DNA of 64,000 bases from contig AOLX01000005.1 of NCBI GenBank assembly GCA_000336895.1, forward strand, positions 1 through 64,000, given 5' to 3'. Below the pieces are notes generated by a model. That model was given only the letters and a program-made list of their open reading frames with translations, had not been told where the DNA came from and did no database searches. The stretch comes from Haloarcula argentinensis DSM 12282 (lineage in GTDB: Archaea > Halobacteriota > Halobacteria > Halobacteriales > Haloarculaceae). How positions within the stretch are numbered: position 1 is the stretch's first letter; each line of letters starts with the position of its first letter. Both the position numbers and the translations under genes were made by a program. This document shows, piece by piece, positions 1-9,302 of this stretch.

Positions 1-709
1 CGTGGCGCATATCCATCGGCGTCGGCCCGGCGTGGTTCGCCTGACCCTCGAAGGTGACGTTCAGCCAGGAAAAGCCGAACACGCCTTCGACAGCGGCGAC
101 TGGGATGTCCTGCTGTTCGAGAAACGGCCCCTGCTCGACGTGCATCTCGAAGTAGCAGTGGATGTCGTCGGCTTCGCAGGGAACATCTCCTCTGTAGCCG
201 ATGCGTTCGAGTTCGTCGCCGAACCGCCTGCCCTCCTTGTCCTCGCGCTCGTACGCGTAGTCGAGGCCGAAAATATCACAGTAGACACCGCTGCCGAGCA
301 TATCCGGCTGAAAACGGACGCCCTCCTCGTTGCTCCAGGCGACGACCTCCAGCGGCCGTTCGGTCGTCACGCCGGCGTCGTTGAACGCCTCGATCACTTC
401 CAATCCACCAAGGACGCCGATAACGCCGTCGTACCGACCGCCGTTGTACTGGCTGTCGATGTGTGACCCGAACAGCACCGGCGCGGCGTCGCCCTCTGTC
501 CCGTCTCGGCGACCGAAGATATTGCCCATCGTGTCGATACGGACCTCCAGCCCGGCCTCGCGGAACCACTCGACCAGTGTGTCGCGGGCTGCCTTGTTCT
601 CGTCGGACAGGCTCGGCCTGTTGACGCCGCCCCGTTCCGTCGCGCCGATCTTGTTGAACGTATCGAAACGCCGTCTGAACCGCTCGCTATCGAGACTGAT
701 GGATGGCAT
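1..709 (-). CDS. M20-family N-carbamoyl-L-amino-acid hydrolase / allantoate amidohydrolase-like (3' end outside window)
   Basis: This zinc-dependent cytosolic amidohydrolase would cleave an N-carbamoyl (ureido) group. Only the first 236 residues are in the window; the reading frame is still open at base 2. The start is the ATG at 707-709, giving MPSISLDSERF. The M20 allantoate/ureidopropionase metal motifs are visible: SHID (His83), GGRYDG (Asp94), SNEEG (Glu128-Glu129), HVEQGP (His190) and NHAGPTPM (His226). The family runs to about 410 residues, so roughly the last 170, including the dimerisation-domain end and final metal ligand, are missing. It is divergent from the deacylase at 858 and lies near hydantoinase-like and SsnA-like genes, which suggests it removes the carbamoyl group made by a ring-opening enzyme. 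Substrate (N-carbamoyl amino acid, ureidoglycine or allantoate) cannot be told from sequence. Confidence 0.9.
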   Translation of the reverse strand, partial: MPSISLDSERFRRRFDTFNKIGATERGGVNRPSLSDENKAARDTLVEWFREAGLEVRIDTMGNIFGRRDGTEGDAAPVLFGSHIDSQYNGGRYDGVIGVLGGLEVIEAFNDAGVTTERPLEVVAWSNEEGVRFQPDMLGSGVYCDIFGLDYAYEREDKEGRRFGDELERIGYRGDVPCEADDIHCYFEMHVEQGPFLEQQDIPVAAVEGVFGFSWLNVTFEGQANHAGPTPMDMRH

Positions 710-857
710 TGGATAGCTGTTCCGCGGTGTCGTCTTGAAGATTGCGTCGGGGTAGCGCCACACAGGCTGACAGACATGTGTGGCACGCGCTCGCCCGCTG
801 TCACACACGGTTGAGACCACCGAAAGAGCCAAACGACCGTTCCGCGAGTCGGCAGAC

Positions 858-2573
858 ATGACCGAGCCGAGTGTCGCGTCTATCGCGTTCCGAGACGCGC
901 GGGTGCTGGACGGAAGCGGTCGTCCGCCGTTCGCTGCGAGCGTGCGTGTCGCCGACGGTCGAATCGATGCCATCAGCGAGGCCCCGCTCGACGCCGACCG
1001 CGTTATCGATCTCGACGGGTCGTATCTCGCGCCGGGATTCATCGATATGCATGCGCATTCGGAGCTGCGGCTTTTCGAGAATCCCAGTGCCAAGGAGAAA
1101 CTGACGCAGGGAATCACGACGGAAGTCCTCGGCCAGGACGGGGTTAGCGTCGCCCCGGTGCCGCCGAACCTCACCGACGAGTGGGCAGAGCGGGTCAAAT
1201 CACTTGACGGCACGCTCGGCGAAACGTGGCCCTGGCACACCGTCTCCGGCTATCTCGAAGCGCTTGAATCCGCCGACCCAGCTGTCAACTGTGCGTACTA
1301 CGCCCCACACGGCAACATCAGGTCGATGCTGGCCGGGTTCGAGGACCGCCCACTCAGCGACGAACATGTCGTCGCCGCCGGACCAGTCACCGATCAACGG
1401 CTGGACAGACCGAAGTCAGACCACGACACAGCGCCCGGTGAACTCGACGCGATCCGACAGGAACTCGAAGTAGCGCTAGAAGAAGGCGCGTTCGGTATGT
1501 CGAAAGGAATGATATATCCGCCGAGTTCGTACGCTCGCGACGACGAACTGGTGGCGCTTGCGGACACCCTCGCCAAGCGCGACTCGTTCATGATCTCTCA
1601 CGTCTGGAACGAGACAGATCGCGTGGTCGAATCTATCGACCGGTATCTCGACATCTGCCGACGCGGCGGCTGTCACGCCCACGTCTCACATCTCAAGGTT
1701 GGCGGCCAGCAGAACTGGGGGAATTCCGAGGCCGTGCTCGACCTGTTCGACGACGCCATCGACCGTGGCCAGCGGGTCACCTTCGACCAGTATCCGTACA
1801 CCGCCGGGTCGACGATGCTCACCGCACTGCTGCCGCCGTGGGCACGGCAGGGCGACTCAGAGGCCATCCGTCACCGTCTCAACTCCGCGGCGGTTCGCGA
1901 CCGCATCGCCACTGACATCTCTCAGCCGGGTGACTGGGAGAACCTCGCGTACGCCGCCGGGTCGTGGGACAATATCCTTATTACGCGGACGGGGAGTGGC
2001 CGCTATCAGGGCGACACCATCGCGGCCATCGCTGCCGAGATGGGCCGCGAGCCGGTCGACGCGATGTGTGAATTGCTCGTCGCGGAGGAACTGGACGTGA
2101 CGATGGCTGACTTCGTGATGGCCGAGGAAGACATCGAGCGGTTTCTCGCCGACGACCGCGGCACGTTCTGTACGGACGGCATCTTCGGCGGGAAGCCCCA
2201 TCCTCGGGCCATCGGCGCGTTCAGTCGCATCCTCGAACGGTATGTCCGGGAGCGGGACGTGCTCTCACCGGAACTGATGGCGTACAAGGCCGCAGGCAAC
2301 CCTGCCGATATCCTCGGCCTCAGGGACCGCGGCTACGTCCGTGAGGGATACATCGCGGACCTCGTGGTTTTTGACCTCGACTCGGTGGCGGCGAACGCGA
2401 CCTACGAGAACCCGTTTCAGTTCTCCGACGGGATGGAATACGTTCTCGTCGGCGGCGAGATTGCAGTCCGAGATGGCGAACTGACCGGCGAGCGAAACGG
2501 CGACGTGCTTCGCTCTTATGAGGAGTGGGGCGGTGCGACCCGCCCCGAACTTGACCGCGCCGTTGACGACTGA
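858..2573 (+). CDS. N-acyl-D-amino-acid deacylase (D-aminoacylase) family amidohydrolase
   Basis: This 571-residue protein of the amidohydrolase superfamily would hydrolyse N-acyl-D-amino acids or related amides. I chose the ATG at 858 (MTEPSVASIAF); an in-frame upstream extension to 780 has no family features. Metal and active-site motifs seen are HAHSEL (His65, His67), GQDG near residue 93, the GMSKGMIYPP segment, SHVWNE, HVSHLKVGG, DQYPYTAGST and CTDG (catalytic Asp). GQDG occupies the place where bacterial D-aminoacylases have GNCG with a metal-binding Cys; this variant is common in relatives of unproven specificity. The protein starts divergently from the M20 hydrolase and is followed by convergent BMP genes. 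Its function in this cluster is likely hydrolysis of a ring-derived N-acyl or N-carbamoyl intermediate, but that is inference. Confidence 0.88.
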   Translation: MTEPSVASIAFRDARVLDGSGRPPFAASVRVADGRIDAISEAPLDADRVIDLDGSYLAPGFIDMHAHSELRLFENPSAKEKLTQGITTEVLGQDGVSVAPVPPNLTDEWAERVKSLDGTLGETWPWHTVSGYLEALESADPAVNCAYYAPHGNIRSMLAGFEDRPLSDEHVVAAGPVTDQRLDRPKSDHDTAPGELDAIRQELEVALEEGAFGMSKGMIYPPSSYARDDELVALADTLAKRDSFMISHVWNETDRVVESIDRYLDICRRGGCHAHVSHLKVGGQQNWGNSEAVLDLFDDAIDRGQRVTFDQYPYTAGSTMLTALLPPWARQGDSEAIRHRLNSAAVRDRIATDISQPGDWENLAYAAGSWDNILITRTGSGRYQGDTIAAIAAEMGREPVDAMCELLVAEELDVTMADFVMAEEDIERFLADDRGTFCTDGIFGGKPHPRAIGAFSRILERYVRERDVLSPELMAYKAAGNPADILGLRDRGYVREGYIADLVVFDLDSVAANATYENPFQFSDGMEYVLVGGEIAVRDGELTGERNGDVLRSYEEWGGATRPELDRAVDD

Positions 2574-2681
2574 TTGGCTTATCTGTCCGCTCTGACAGAT
2601 TGTCCGGTGAGTTGCCTATACGAATGCTCGCTACCGGCGGGACAGTATCGAAGCGGAAACGAACGGCGAACCTAGGCCGCT

Positions 2682-3797
2682 CTACTCCGATACTTCGGCG
2701 TCGACGGCGTCGACGAAACTGTTCATCTCTTGGAACAGGAACTCGTCGCTCTTGTCCTCGAACATCGAACCGGCCCAGACATCGAGGTCGCCGTTGACGA
2801 TTTTCTCTTCCGTCTCGGCCACGGTGTCCTTGACCTCCTGCGGGACTTCCGGCCCCCACTCGTCGAGCGTTGGGAGGTTCGTCTCCATGCCGCCCCAGAA
2901 GGCATCGGATTCCCAGGTCTCGTCCCGAACCGCCGAAATGGTCGGGTCGTACACCTCTTCCCAGTTCCACACCGGGGAGATGAGGTAGTTGTCGCCGCCG
3001 AACTCGCCCATCGGCGCGTTGTAGCCGGAGGCCCACACGTCTGCCTCGTTTGCAGCCTTGACCGGTGCAGGGGAGTCCTGCTCCTGTGAGATAACATCAC
3101 AGCCATCATCGATGAGTGAGTTGGCTGCCTGCTTCGAGGTCTGTGGGTCGAACCACGCGTTGACCCACCGGATTTTGAACGTCGCGTCCGGGTTCACCGA
3201 CCGTGCACCGAGCGCCATGGCGTTGATTGAGCGGATAACTTCGGGGATTGGGAAGGCGGCGACGTAGCCAATTGTGTTGTTCTCGGTCACCATCCCAGCT
3301 GCTTGGCCGGCGAGATACCGGGGCTGGTAGATCCGACCCATGTACCGGCCCATGTTCTCCCGGGTCCGATAGCCGGTCGCGTGCTCGAAGTACGTGTCTG
3401 GGTACTGTTCCGCAATGTTGAACATCGGGTCCTGGTAGTTGAACGTCGTCCCGAAGACGATGTCGGCGTCACCCTGTGCGTACTGCTCGAACACGCGTTC
3501 CGAGTCCTCCGGCGCGACAGCTTCCGTGTACTCGGTTTCCAGCCAGTCGTACTTTTTGTCGACCGCCTTTCGCCCCTCGTCGTGGGCGTGGGACCACCCG
3601 AGGTCGCCCACCTCTGAGATGTACACCCAGGCAGCGGTGACGGAGTCGGACCCGGAGCCACTCTCGCCGGTCGTCGTGCCGTCAGCCGTGTTTGTGTCGT
3701 CGCTCCCGCCACTACAGCCGGCTAGTGCCGTTACTCCTGTCGCCCCAAGCGCACCCAGCATCTCCCGCCGCGATATCGTTCGGTTGGTATTCACCAT
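2682..3797 (-). CDS. BMP-family ABC transporter substrate-binding lipoprotein (copy 1)
   Basis: This 371-residue protein is the extracellular receptor of a nucleoside/purine-type ABC importer (BMP/PnrA family). The N-terminus carries a twin-arginine motif (SRREML) and a lipobox (ALAGC, Cys near residue 28), then a Ser/Thr/Gly/Asp linker typical of haloarchaeal lipoproteins. The mature part has the BMP features AAWVYISEVGDLGWSHAH, the FEQYAQGDADIVFG strand and a GYVAAFPIPEVIR segment. It is closely similar throughout to the next gene upstream (3993-5141). The TATA-like element at 3831-3836 lies 34-39 nt before the ATG, so a short leader is expected. It is probably one of two alternative receptors for the permease encoded at 5450-9203. 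Confidence 0.9.
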   Translation of the reverse strand: MVNTNRTISRREMLGALGATGVTALAGCSGGSDDTNTADGTTTGESGSGSDSVTAAWVYISEVGDLGWSHAHDEGRKAVDKKYDWLETEYTEAVAPEDSERVFEQYAQGDADIVFGTTFNYQDPMFNIAEQYPDTYFEHATGYRTRENMGRYMGRIYQPRYLAGQAAGMVTENNTIGYVAAFPIPEVIRSINAMALGARSVNPDATFKIRWVNAWFDPQTSKQAANSLIDDGCDVISQEQDSPAPVKAANEADVWASGYNAPMGEFGGDNYLISPVWNWEEVYDPTISAVRDETWESDAFWGGMETNLPTLDEWGPEVPQEVKDTVAETEEKIVNGDLDVWAGSMFEDKSDEFLFQEMNSFVDAVDAEVSE

Positions 3798-3830
3798 TAC
3801 TGAACTGGGTAGAGGTAGCGGAAACTCCTA

Positions 3831-3836
3831 CTTAAG
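3831..3836 (-). promoter_or_regulatory. TATA-like element of BMP gene 1
   Basis: CTTAAG on the minus strand lies 34-39 nt upstream of the ATG at 3797. The second BMP gene has a matching TTTAAGT at the same distance, so the two paralogues appear to share promoter geometry. Confidence 0.4.
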
Positions 3837-3992
3837 CGATACCATTCTTGACCTTGCAGCGAAGGAATACATTGGAACATAATTGGCCGGGATTCCTATT
3901 TATAGCTCAATAATACTACGAACGTTGTTATATTCTCCCGGGAGCCACAGCAACACACAGTCGATTAATGTCGTCGAAGACCGATGGCGGGG

Positions 3993-5141
3993 TCAGCTCG
4001 GGACCTCGCCCTCGACGGCGTCGACGTAGCTACTCATCTCCTGAAAGAGGAACTCGTCGCCCTCGCCTTCGAATGCCGAACCGGCCCAGACGTTCAGTTC
4101 TCCGTCGAGTATCGCCGACCGCGCCTCCGAAACGGTGTCTTTTGCCGCTTGGGGGACTTCAGGCCCCCAGTCGTCCAGACTACAGATGCCCGACTCGATG
4201 CCCTCCCAGTACGCGTCGGATTCCCAGGTGCCGTCCCTGACAGATTCGATAGTCGGCCCATAGAACTCCTCCCAGTGCCAGATCGGCGACGTGAGATAGT
4301 TCTCGCCGGCAATGTCGCCCATCGGCGCGTCGTAGCCGGTCGCCCAGATACCCGCATCGGCGGCTGCACGGAGTGCGGCGGGGGAGTCCTGATGCTGGGC
4401 CATCACGTCGACATCCTCGTCCAGCAGGGCGTTCGCCGCCTCGCTCTCGGTCGGCGGGTCGAACCAGGAGTTCGTCCATCTGACTTTCAGCGTCGCACTG
4501 TCGTTGACAGACGCGGCCCCGAGCGCGTAGGCGTTGATGCCACGGATGACTTCCGGAATCGGGAAGGCCGCTACGTATCCTAGCGTGTCTGTCTCCGTTA
4601 CGGTCCCGGCTGCTTGCCCGGCGAGGTACCGGGGCTGATAGATCCGCCCCATGTACCGCCCCATGTTCTCCATCGTCAGGTAGCCGGTGTTGTGTTCGAA
4701 GTACGTATCGGGGTACTGCTCCGCTACCGACGCCATCGGGTCCTGATACTCGAACGTACAGCCGAAGATGATATCGGCGTCTCCCTGCGCGTACTGTTCG
4801 AACACCCGCTCGGAATCAGCGGGAGCGACAGCCTCTGTGTACTCCGTCTCCAGCCAGTCGTACTCCGCTGCGACCGCCTTCCGCCCTTCGTTGTGGGCCC
4901 AGGACCAACCGAGGTCGCCGACCTCCGAATTGTACACCCAGGCAGCGGTGACCGAATCCGTTCCGGACCCGCCATCACTGCCGGTCGCAGTACCGTCGGC
5001 AGCCCCGCCATCGGCGGTGTCGGTGGCCGCCTCGCCACCACCCCCGTCACCACCACTACAACCCGCGAGCCCGGTAATTCCTGCTGCCCCAAGTGCTGTC
5101 AGTAGCTCCCGTCTCGATTTGGTATGTTTCTTGTCAACCAT
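3993..5141 (-). CDS. BMP-family ABC transporter substrate-binding lipoprotein (copy 2)
   Basis: This 382-residue paralogue of the gene at 2682-3797 has the same layout: twin-arginine SRRELL, lipobox GLAGC, an unusually long Gly/Ala/Thr/Asp-rich linker, then the BMP receptor domain. Shared blocks include AAWVYNSEVGDLGWSWAH, the GRYMGRIYQPRYLAGQAAG segment and GYVAAFPIPEVIRGINAYAL. It is the copy nearest the divergent ABC operon (308 bp from the ATPase start) and so the better candidate for the cognate receptor. Differences cluster in surface segments and in the stretch around residues 280-300, where copy 1 reads AANEADVWASGY and this copy AAADAGIWATGY. Ligand is probably a nucleoside or nucleobase by family, unproven here. 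Confidence 0.9.
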   Translation of the reverse strand: MVDKKHTKSRRELLTALGAAGITGLAGCSGGDGGGGEAATDTADGGAADGTATGSDGGSGTDSVTAAWVYNSEVGDLGWSWAHNEGRKAVAAEYDWLETEYTEAVAPADSERVFEQYAQGDADIIFGCTFEYQDPMASVAEQYPDTYFEHNTGYLTMENMGRYMGRIYQPRYLAGQAAGTVTETDTLGYVAAFPIPEVIRGINAYALGAASVNDSATLKVRWTNSWFDPPTESEAANALLDEDVDVMAQHQDSPAALRAAADAGIWATGYDAPMGDIAGENYLTSPIWHWEEFYGPTIESVRDGTWESDAYWEGIESGICSLDDWGPEVPQAAKDTVSEARSAILDGELNVWAGSAFEGEGDEFLFQEMSSYVDAVEGEVPS

Positions 5142-5449
5142 TAACTAACCGGGTAGTCATTGCAGAAACAATAACTTAAATCGTTCCGTTCACGCAGCTT
5201 TCTCTATAACATTGTCCAAATATATGCTATAGATATGGGCTAATATCATAACTTGTGGCAACTACTTGAATCATATGTTCATACTATTGTTGGTACAGAC
5301 AGACGGAACCCAGATCGCCAACGGACGCTAGCACACGACAACTGATACTTGGCAAATGTCCGCCATTTCCCGTTCTGGACGGCGAATATAGCTACCTTTG
5401 AAAACAATTATGCCACTACATTGTTGATACCCGCTCAAGATCAGAGAGC
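5142..5449. other. 308-bp AT-rich divergent intergenic region
   Basis: This spacer separates the BMP gene 2 start (minus strand) from the ABC ATPase start (plus strand). It is clearly richer in A and T than the flanking genes. A TTTAAGT element at 5174-5181 on the minus strand is a likely TATA box for the BMP gene. I see no ORF, RNA gene or strong dyad; it is presumably a regulatory region for both arms of the transporter. Confidence 0.6.
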
Positions 5450-7111
5450 ATGTCCGAAGACACCACGCTCAGGATGGAGGGGATTCTGAAGGAGTTCCCC
5501 GGGGTCGTCGCCAACGACCACGTCGACCTCTCCGTCGAGCGCGGGGAAATACACGGCCTCCTCGGTGAAAACGGTGCGGGAAAAAGTACGCTGATGAAGA
5601 TTCTGTACGGGCTCTACTCGCAGGACGACGGCGATATCTATCTCGACGGCGAGCGACTCGACCTCGGGTCGCCACAGGACGCCATCGACGCCGGTATCGG
5701 GATGGTTCACCAGCACTTCATGCTGATACCGCGGCTGACCGTCGCCGAGAACGTTGTGCTTGGCGAACGTGAACCGGCCACAGCGTTTCGTAGCGATGCG
5801 GCGGATAGCTGGCTTCCGGCGGCCATCCGGAACAACAGCCTCGTCCAGTCGCTTGCCGGCCAGTTCTCGCTTGGTCTTGACGTGCCTGAACAGCGGATTC
5901 AGGATCTAGCGGACCAGTACGGATTTGATATCGATGTGAGCGCGAAAATCTGGGAGCTTGATGTGGGCCAGCAACAGCGCGTCGAGATACTCAAGGCGCT
6001 GTACCGGGACGTTGACCTCCTGATTCTCGATGAACCGACGGCGGTTCTCACTCCGACCGAGGCTGAGCGGCTCTTCGACTCGCTCGAACGGCTGACAGAC
6101 GAGGGGCTTTCGATAATTTTCATTACGCACAAGCTCACTGAGGTCGACGCTATCGTCGACCGGGTAACGGTGCTTCGGGAGGGGCAAAACGTCGGTACTG
6201 CCGAAGTATCGTCAGTCTCTCGGGCAGACCTCGCGGAGATGATGGTCGGCCGGGAAGTGCTATTCGAAATAGACAGGGAAGCGGTCGACCTCGGCGAGCC
6301 AGTCTTGCGCGCACGCGGAGTCGAGGCCACAGACAACCGAAATATCGAAGCTCTTTCCGGCATCGACCTGACGGTTCGGCAAGGCGAAATCGTCGGTATC
6401 GCGGGCGTAAGCGGCAACGGCCAGAAGGAACTCGCCGAGGTCATGGCCGGCATCCGAGACGTGACTGCCGGCGAGCTCGTCGTCAACGGCGAGGACATCA
6501 CCGGCGCGAAACCGAAGACGTTCGTCGATAGCGGCGTCTCGTTCGTCCCTGAGGACCGGCTTCAGTACGGCTGTGCTGAGGACCTCTCGGTGATGCACAA
6601 CGCCACGATGAAGGATTTCAGGGACAGCCGGTTCGGCGACCGACCGTTCCTTGACTACGGGGAACTCCGCGAATACGCAGAGACGCTGGTCGAAGAGTTC
6701 GATGTCCGCGGTGTCAGCGACGTGACCGAGACCAAGGCCGGCGACCTCTCCGGAGGGAACCTCCAGAAGCTCATTCTGGCGCGGGAAATCTACCGCGATC
6801 CGGACCTGCTCATCGCGAACCAACCGACCCGCGGTGTCGATGTCGGAGCGATCGAGTTTATCAGGGAGACGCTGCTCGAACAGCGGAAAGCGGGAACCGG
6901 CATAATCCTCCTCTCCGAAGACCTCGACGAGATATTCGACCTGAGCGACAGGATTCTCGTCGTGTACGAGGGTGAGTTCGTTTACGAGACGACACCGGCC
7001 GAAGCCGACCGGGAACGGATCGGGCTGGAGATGACTGGTGGTGGCGACGACGAAGGCCAGATGGAGACGTCGCCGCCCCCGTCAGGAGTCACACAGGGGA
7101 GTGAGAGCTAA
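5450..7111 (+). CDS. ABC transporter ATP-binding protein, tandem-domain nucleoside/sugar type
   Basis: This 553-residue cytoplasmic ATPase has two fused nucleotide-binding domains, like the YufO/NupA and RbsA families that work with BMP receptors. Domain 1 has Walker A GENGAGKS (residues 39-46), Q-loop MVHQHFML, a divergent signature LDVGQQQRVEILKAL and Walker B LLILDEPTAVL. Between Q-loop and signature there is an insert of about 50 residues relative to many homologues. Domain 2 has a degenerate Walker A (GVSGNGQKE), signature LSGGNLQKL and Walker B ANQPTRGVD, as usual for the second half. The stop overlaps the ATG of the first permease (7111), so the three genes are one operon. Confidence 0.93.
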   Translation: MSEDTTLRMEGILKEFPGVVANDHVDLSVERGEIHGLLGENGAGKSTLMKILYGLYSQDDGDIYLDGERLDLGSPQDAIDAGIGMVHQHFMLIPRLTVAENVVLGEREPATAFRSDAADSWLPAAIRNNSLVQSLAGQFSLGLDVPEQRIQDLADQYGFDIDVSAKIWELDVGQQQRVEILKALYRDVDLLILDEPTAVLTPTEAERLFDSLERLTDEGLSIIFITHKLTEVDAIVDRVTVLREGQNVGTAEVSSVSRADLAEMMVGREVLFEIDREAVDLGEPVLRARGVEATDNRNIEALSGIDLTVRQGEIVGIAGVSGNGQKELAEVMAGIRDVTAGELVVNGEDITGAKPKTFVDSGVSFVPEDRLQYGCAEDLSVMHNATMKDFRDSRFGDRPFLDYGELREYAETLVEEFDVRGVSDVTETKAGDLSGGNLQKLILAREIYRDPDLLIANQPTRGVDVGAIEFIRETLLEQRKAGTGIILLSEDLDEIFDLSDRILVVYEGEFVYETTPAEADRERIGLEMTGGGDDEGQMETSPPPSGVTQGSES

Positions 7112-8211
7112 TGAACGTCGCAGTAACCGTCGACGCACGCGAGGACAGTCCGGCCTGGCTGGCCTACGGGACGCCCGTGTTCACGGTTCTCGCCGCGCTG
7201 GCAGTGAGCGCCATCGCACTGGTCGTCCTCGACGTGAACCCTGTCGCGGCGTACAGGACGATGTTCGTCGAGACGCTCGTGACCGAGTTCGGTATCAGCG
7301 AGACGCTGACGAAGGCGATTCCGTTGATTCTTACGGGCCTGGCAGTGTATCTCCCACTGAAAGCGGGCCTGTTCAACATCGGTGCCGAGGGGCAACTCGT
7401 TGCCGGCGCGCTCGCGGGGACGTGGATCGGGCTGAACGTCTCGCTGCCGGGGCTCGCACTGGTCCCGCTGATGTTCGTCGCCGCAGCCGTGGCCGGCGGT
7501 ATCTGGGCTGGTATCCCAGCGTACCTGCGTGCGAAGTGGGACGTCAACGAGATCATCACGTCGCTCCTGCTGACGTTCGTCGCGCTCGAAATCCAGAGCT
7601 ACTTGCTCCGCGGACCGATGCAGGGCGGGGCCGGAAACTTCCCACAGTCGGACCGGTTCTCCGAGGCTGCGACGATTCCGGAACTGTTCGGCGGCGTCCA
7701 CGCCGGTCTCCTCGCCGCCGTTTGCATGGTGATAGCGACGTACGTCCTGATGACGAAAACCCGGCTCGGGTTCGAAATCACGTTCGTTGGCTCGAACGAC
7801 GAGGCCGCCCAGCAGGCGGGCATGAGCAAGTTCTACGTGTACCTCCTCGTGTTCGTGGTCGGAGGCGCGTTCGCGGCCATGGGCGGCATCAGCGAGATCG
7901 CTGGCGCGCAAGGTCGATACCGCGCGGGGTTCGAACCCGGATACGGCTTCACGGCCATTCCGATCGCGCTGCTCGGTCGCAACAGCGCGTTCAAAGTGAT
8001 GCTCGCCGGCCTGTTCTTCGCCGTCCTGTTCGTCGGCGGATCGAGTATGGAAGTGGCATTCGGTGTGCCTGCGGCGCTGGTCGAGATCATCCAGGCGCTG
8101 GTCATTCTCTTCCTGATCACGGCGGAGTTCTTCAAGAGCTACCGTGTCGGTATCGACCTCAAACGCGGGCCAGCGGAGACACCAGCCCAGCCACAGCGAG
8201 GTGACGACTGA
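7111..8211 (+). CDS. ABC transporter permease 1 (nucleoside-type, BPD_transp_2)
   Basis: This 366-residue integral membrane protein would form half of the channel of the BMP-dependent importer. It shows about ten hydrophobic segments and the family block AGLFNIGAEGQLVAGALAG (near residues 85-103), together with an IITSLLL segment and the late motif GFTAIPIALLGRNSA. The start overlaps the ATPase stop by one base (TAATG) and its own stop overlaps the start of permease 2, indicating tight translational coupling. The length and order match the YufP-like member of YufN-O-P-Q systems. Confidence 0.92.
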   Translation: MNVAVTVDAREDSPAWLAYGTPVFTVLAALAVSAIALVVLDVNPVAAYRTMFVETLVTEFGISETLTKAIPLILTGLAVYLPLKAGLFNIGAEGQLVAGALAGTWIGLNVSLPGLALVPLMFVAAAVAGGIWAGIPAYLRAKWDVNEIITSLLLTFVALEIQSYLLRGPMQGGAGNFPQSDRFSEAATIPELFGGVHAGLLAAVCMVIATYVLMTKTRLGFEITFVGSNDEAAQQAGMSKFYVYLLVFVVGGAFAAMGGISEIAGAQGRYRAGFEPGYGFTAIPIALLGRNSAFKVMLAGLFFAVLFVGGSSMEVAFGVPAALVEIIQALVILFLITAEFFKSYRVGIDLKRGPAETPAQPQRGDD

Positions 8212-9203
8212 TGGTGAGCTTCATCGCCGGCCTGCTCGATGCGACTGTTCAGGCGGCGACGGTGCTACTCCTCGCTGGGATGGGCGAACTCATCAGCGAG
8301 CGGGCGGGCGTCCTCAACCTCGGCGTCGAGGGGATGATGCTCGTCGGCGCACTCGGCGGATTCATTACGACCGTCGTCACGGGGAGCCACTGGCTTGGAT
8401 TCGGCGTCGGCATCCTCCTCGGAATGGTGCTGGCACTGGTCCACGCGTTCCTCTGTATCACGCTGAAGTCGAATCAGGTCATCAGCGGCGTCATGCTGAC
8501 GCTGCTTGGGACCGGGCTGACGACCTTTTTCGGCTCCGGCTGGGTCGAAGAGTCGATTAGCGGCTTCCCGCAGATGACGTTCCCGCTCGTCGGCCAGTAC
8601 CTCGTCGGGATCCCGGTCATCGGTGAGGCCTTCTTCCGGAGTACGGCGACGGACTACCTCGCTCTCGGCCTGTTGGTCGTGGTCTGGTACTTCCTGTACC
8701 ACTCGAACCTCGGGCTGGAGATGATCGCCGTCGGAGAGGACCCAGAGATGGCGGATACAATGGGGGTGTCCGTGTTCAGGCTTCGGTACCTCGCGGTGCT
8801 CATCGGCGGCGGGTTCGCCGGCGCGGCCGGCGCACACCTCTCGCTGGCCTTCTCGCAGCTCTGGGTCCCCGGCATGACCGCGGGTCGGGGCTGGATCGCC
8901 GTCGCGCTAGTCATCTTCGCACAGTGGCGGCCCCGCCGGATGCTGGTCGGAGCCTACCTGTTCGGGCTACTCGACGCGCTCCGCATTCGCTCCCAGTCGA
9001 TCTCGCTGACGCTGGGCCCTGATGCACCTCTCGCGGGGGTTATTAATCCCATGGTCGAGTTCCTCATGACGCCACAGATCATGGGGACGTACCCGTATCT
9101 GGCGACGATTATCGTGCTGGCCTACGCCGTCATCCGGACCAAGAGCGACCAGCTTGCGGTTCCCTCGGCGCTGTTGCAGTCCTACAGTCGCGAGACGGAC
9201 TGA
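8211..9203 (+). CDS. ABC transporter permease 2 (nucleoside-type)
   Basis: This 330-residue membrane protein is the second channel subunit. The N-terminal helix is followed by the typical block GMGELISERAGVLNLGVEGMM (in the first 50 residues) and later GWIAVALVIFAQWRP. The ATG at 8211 overlaps the TGA of permease 1. It is the last gene of the ABC operon; the next ATG is 100 bp downstream with its own TATA-like box, so the oxidoreductase that follows may be separately transcribed. By family this is the YufQ-like subunit of a nucleoside importer. Confidence 0.92.
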   Translation: MVSFIAGLLDATVQAATVLLLAGMGELISERAGVLNLGVEGMMLVGALGGFITTVVTGSHWLGFGVGILLGMVLALVHAFLCITLKSNQVISGVMLTLLGTGLTTFFGSGWVEESISGFPQMTFPLVGQYLVGIPVIGEAFFRSTATDYLALGLLVVVWYFLYHSNLGLEMIAVGEDPEMADTMGVSVFRLRYLAVLIGGGFAGAAGAHLSLAFSQLWVPGMTAGRGWIAVALVIFAQWRPRRMLVGAYLFGLLDALRIRSQSISLTLGPDAPLAGVINPMVEFLMTPQIMGTYPYLATIIVLAYAVIRTKSDQLAVPSALLQSYSRETD

Positions 9204-9270
9204 GTGGTCCGCGACGCAGGCCAATACTGGCGGCCACACCTCCCACAGACCGTGTGTGTGGCCAAATCTA

Positions 9271-9277
9271 TTTATCG
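9271..9277 (+). promoter_or_regulatory. TATA box of the F420-type oxidoreductase gene
   Basis: TTTATCG is centred 29 nt before the ATG at 9303. This spacing fits a leaderless or near-leaderless mRNA and supports 9303 over upstream in-frame starts. Confidence 0.5.
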
Positions 9278-9302
9278 GTATTCGGAGAATCCAGTATGTC
9301 TC

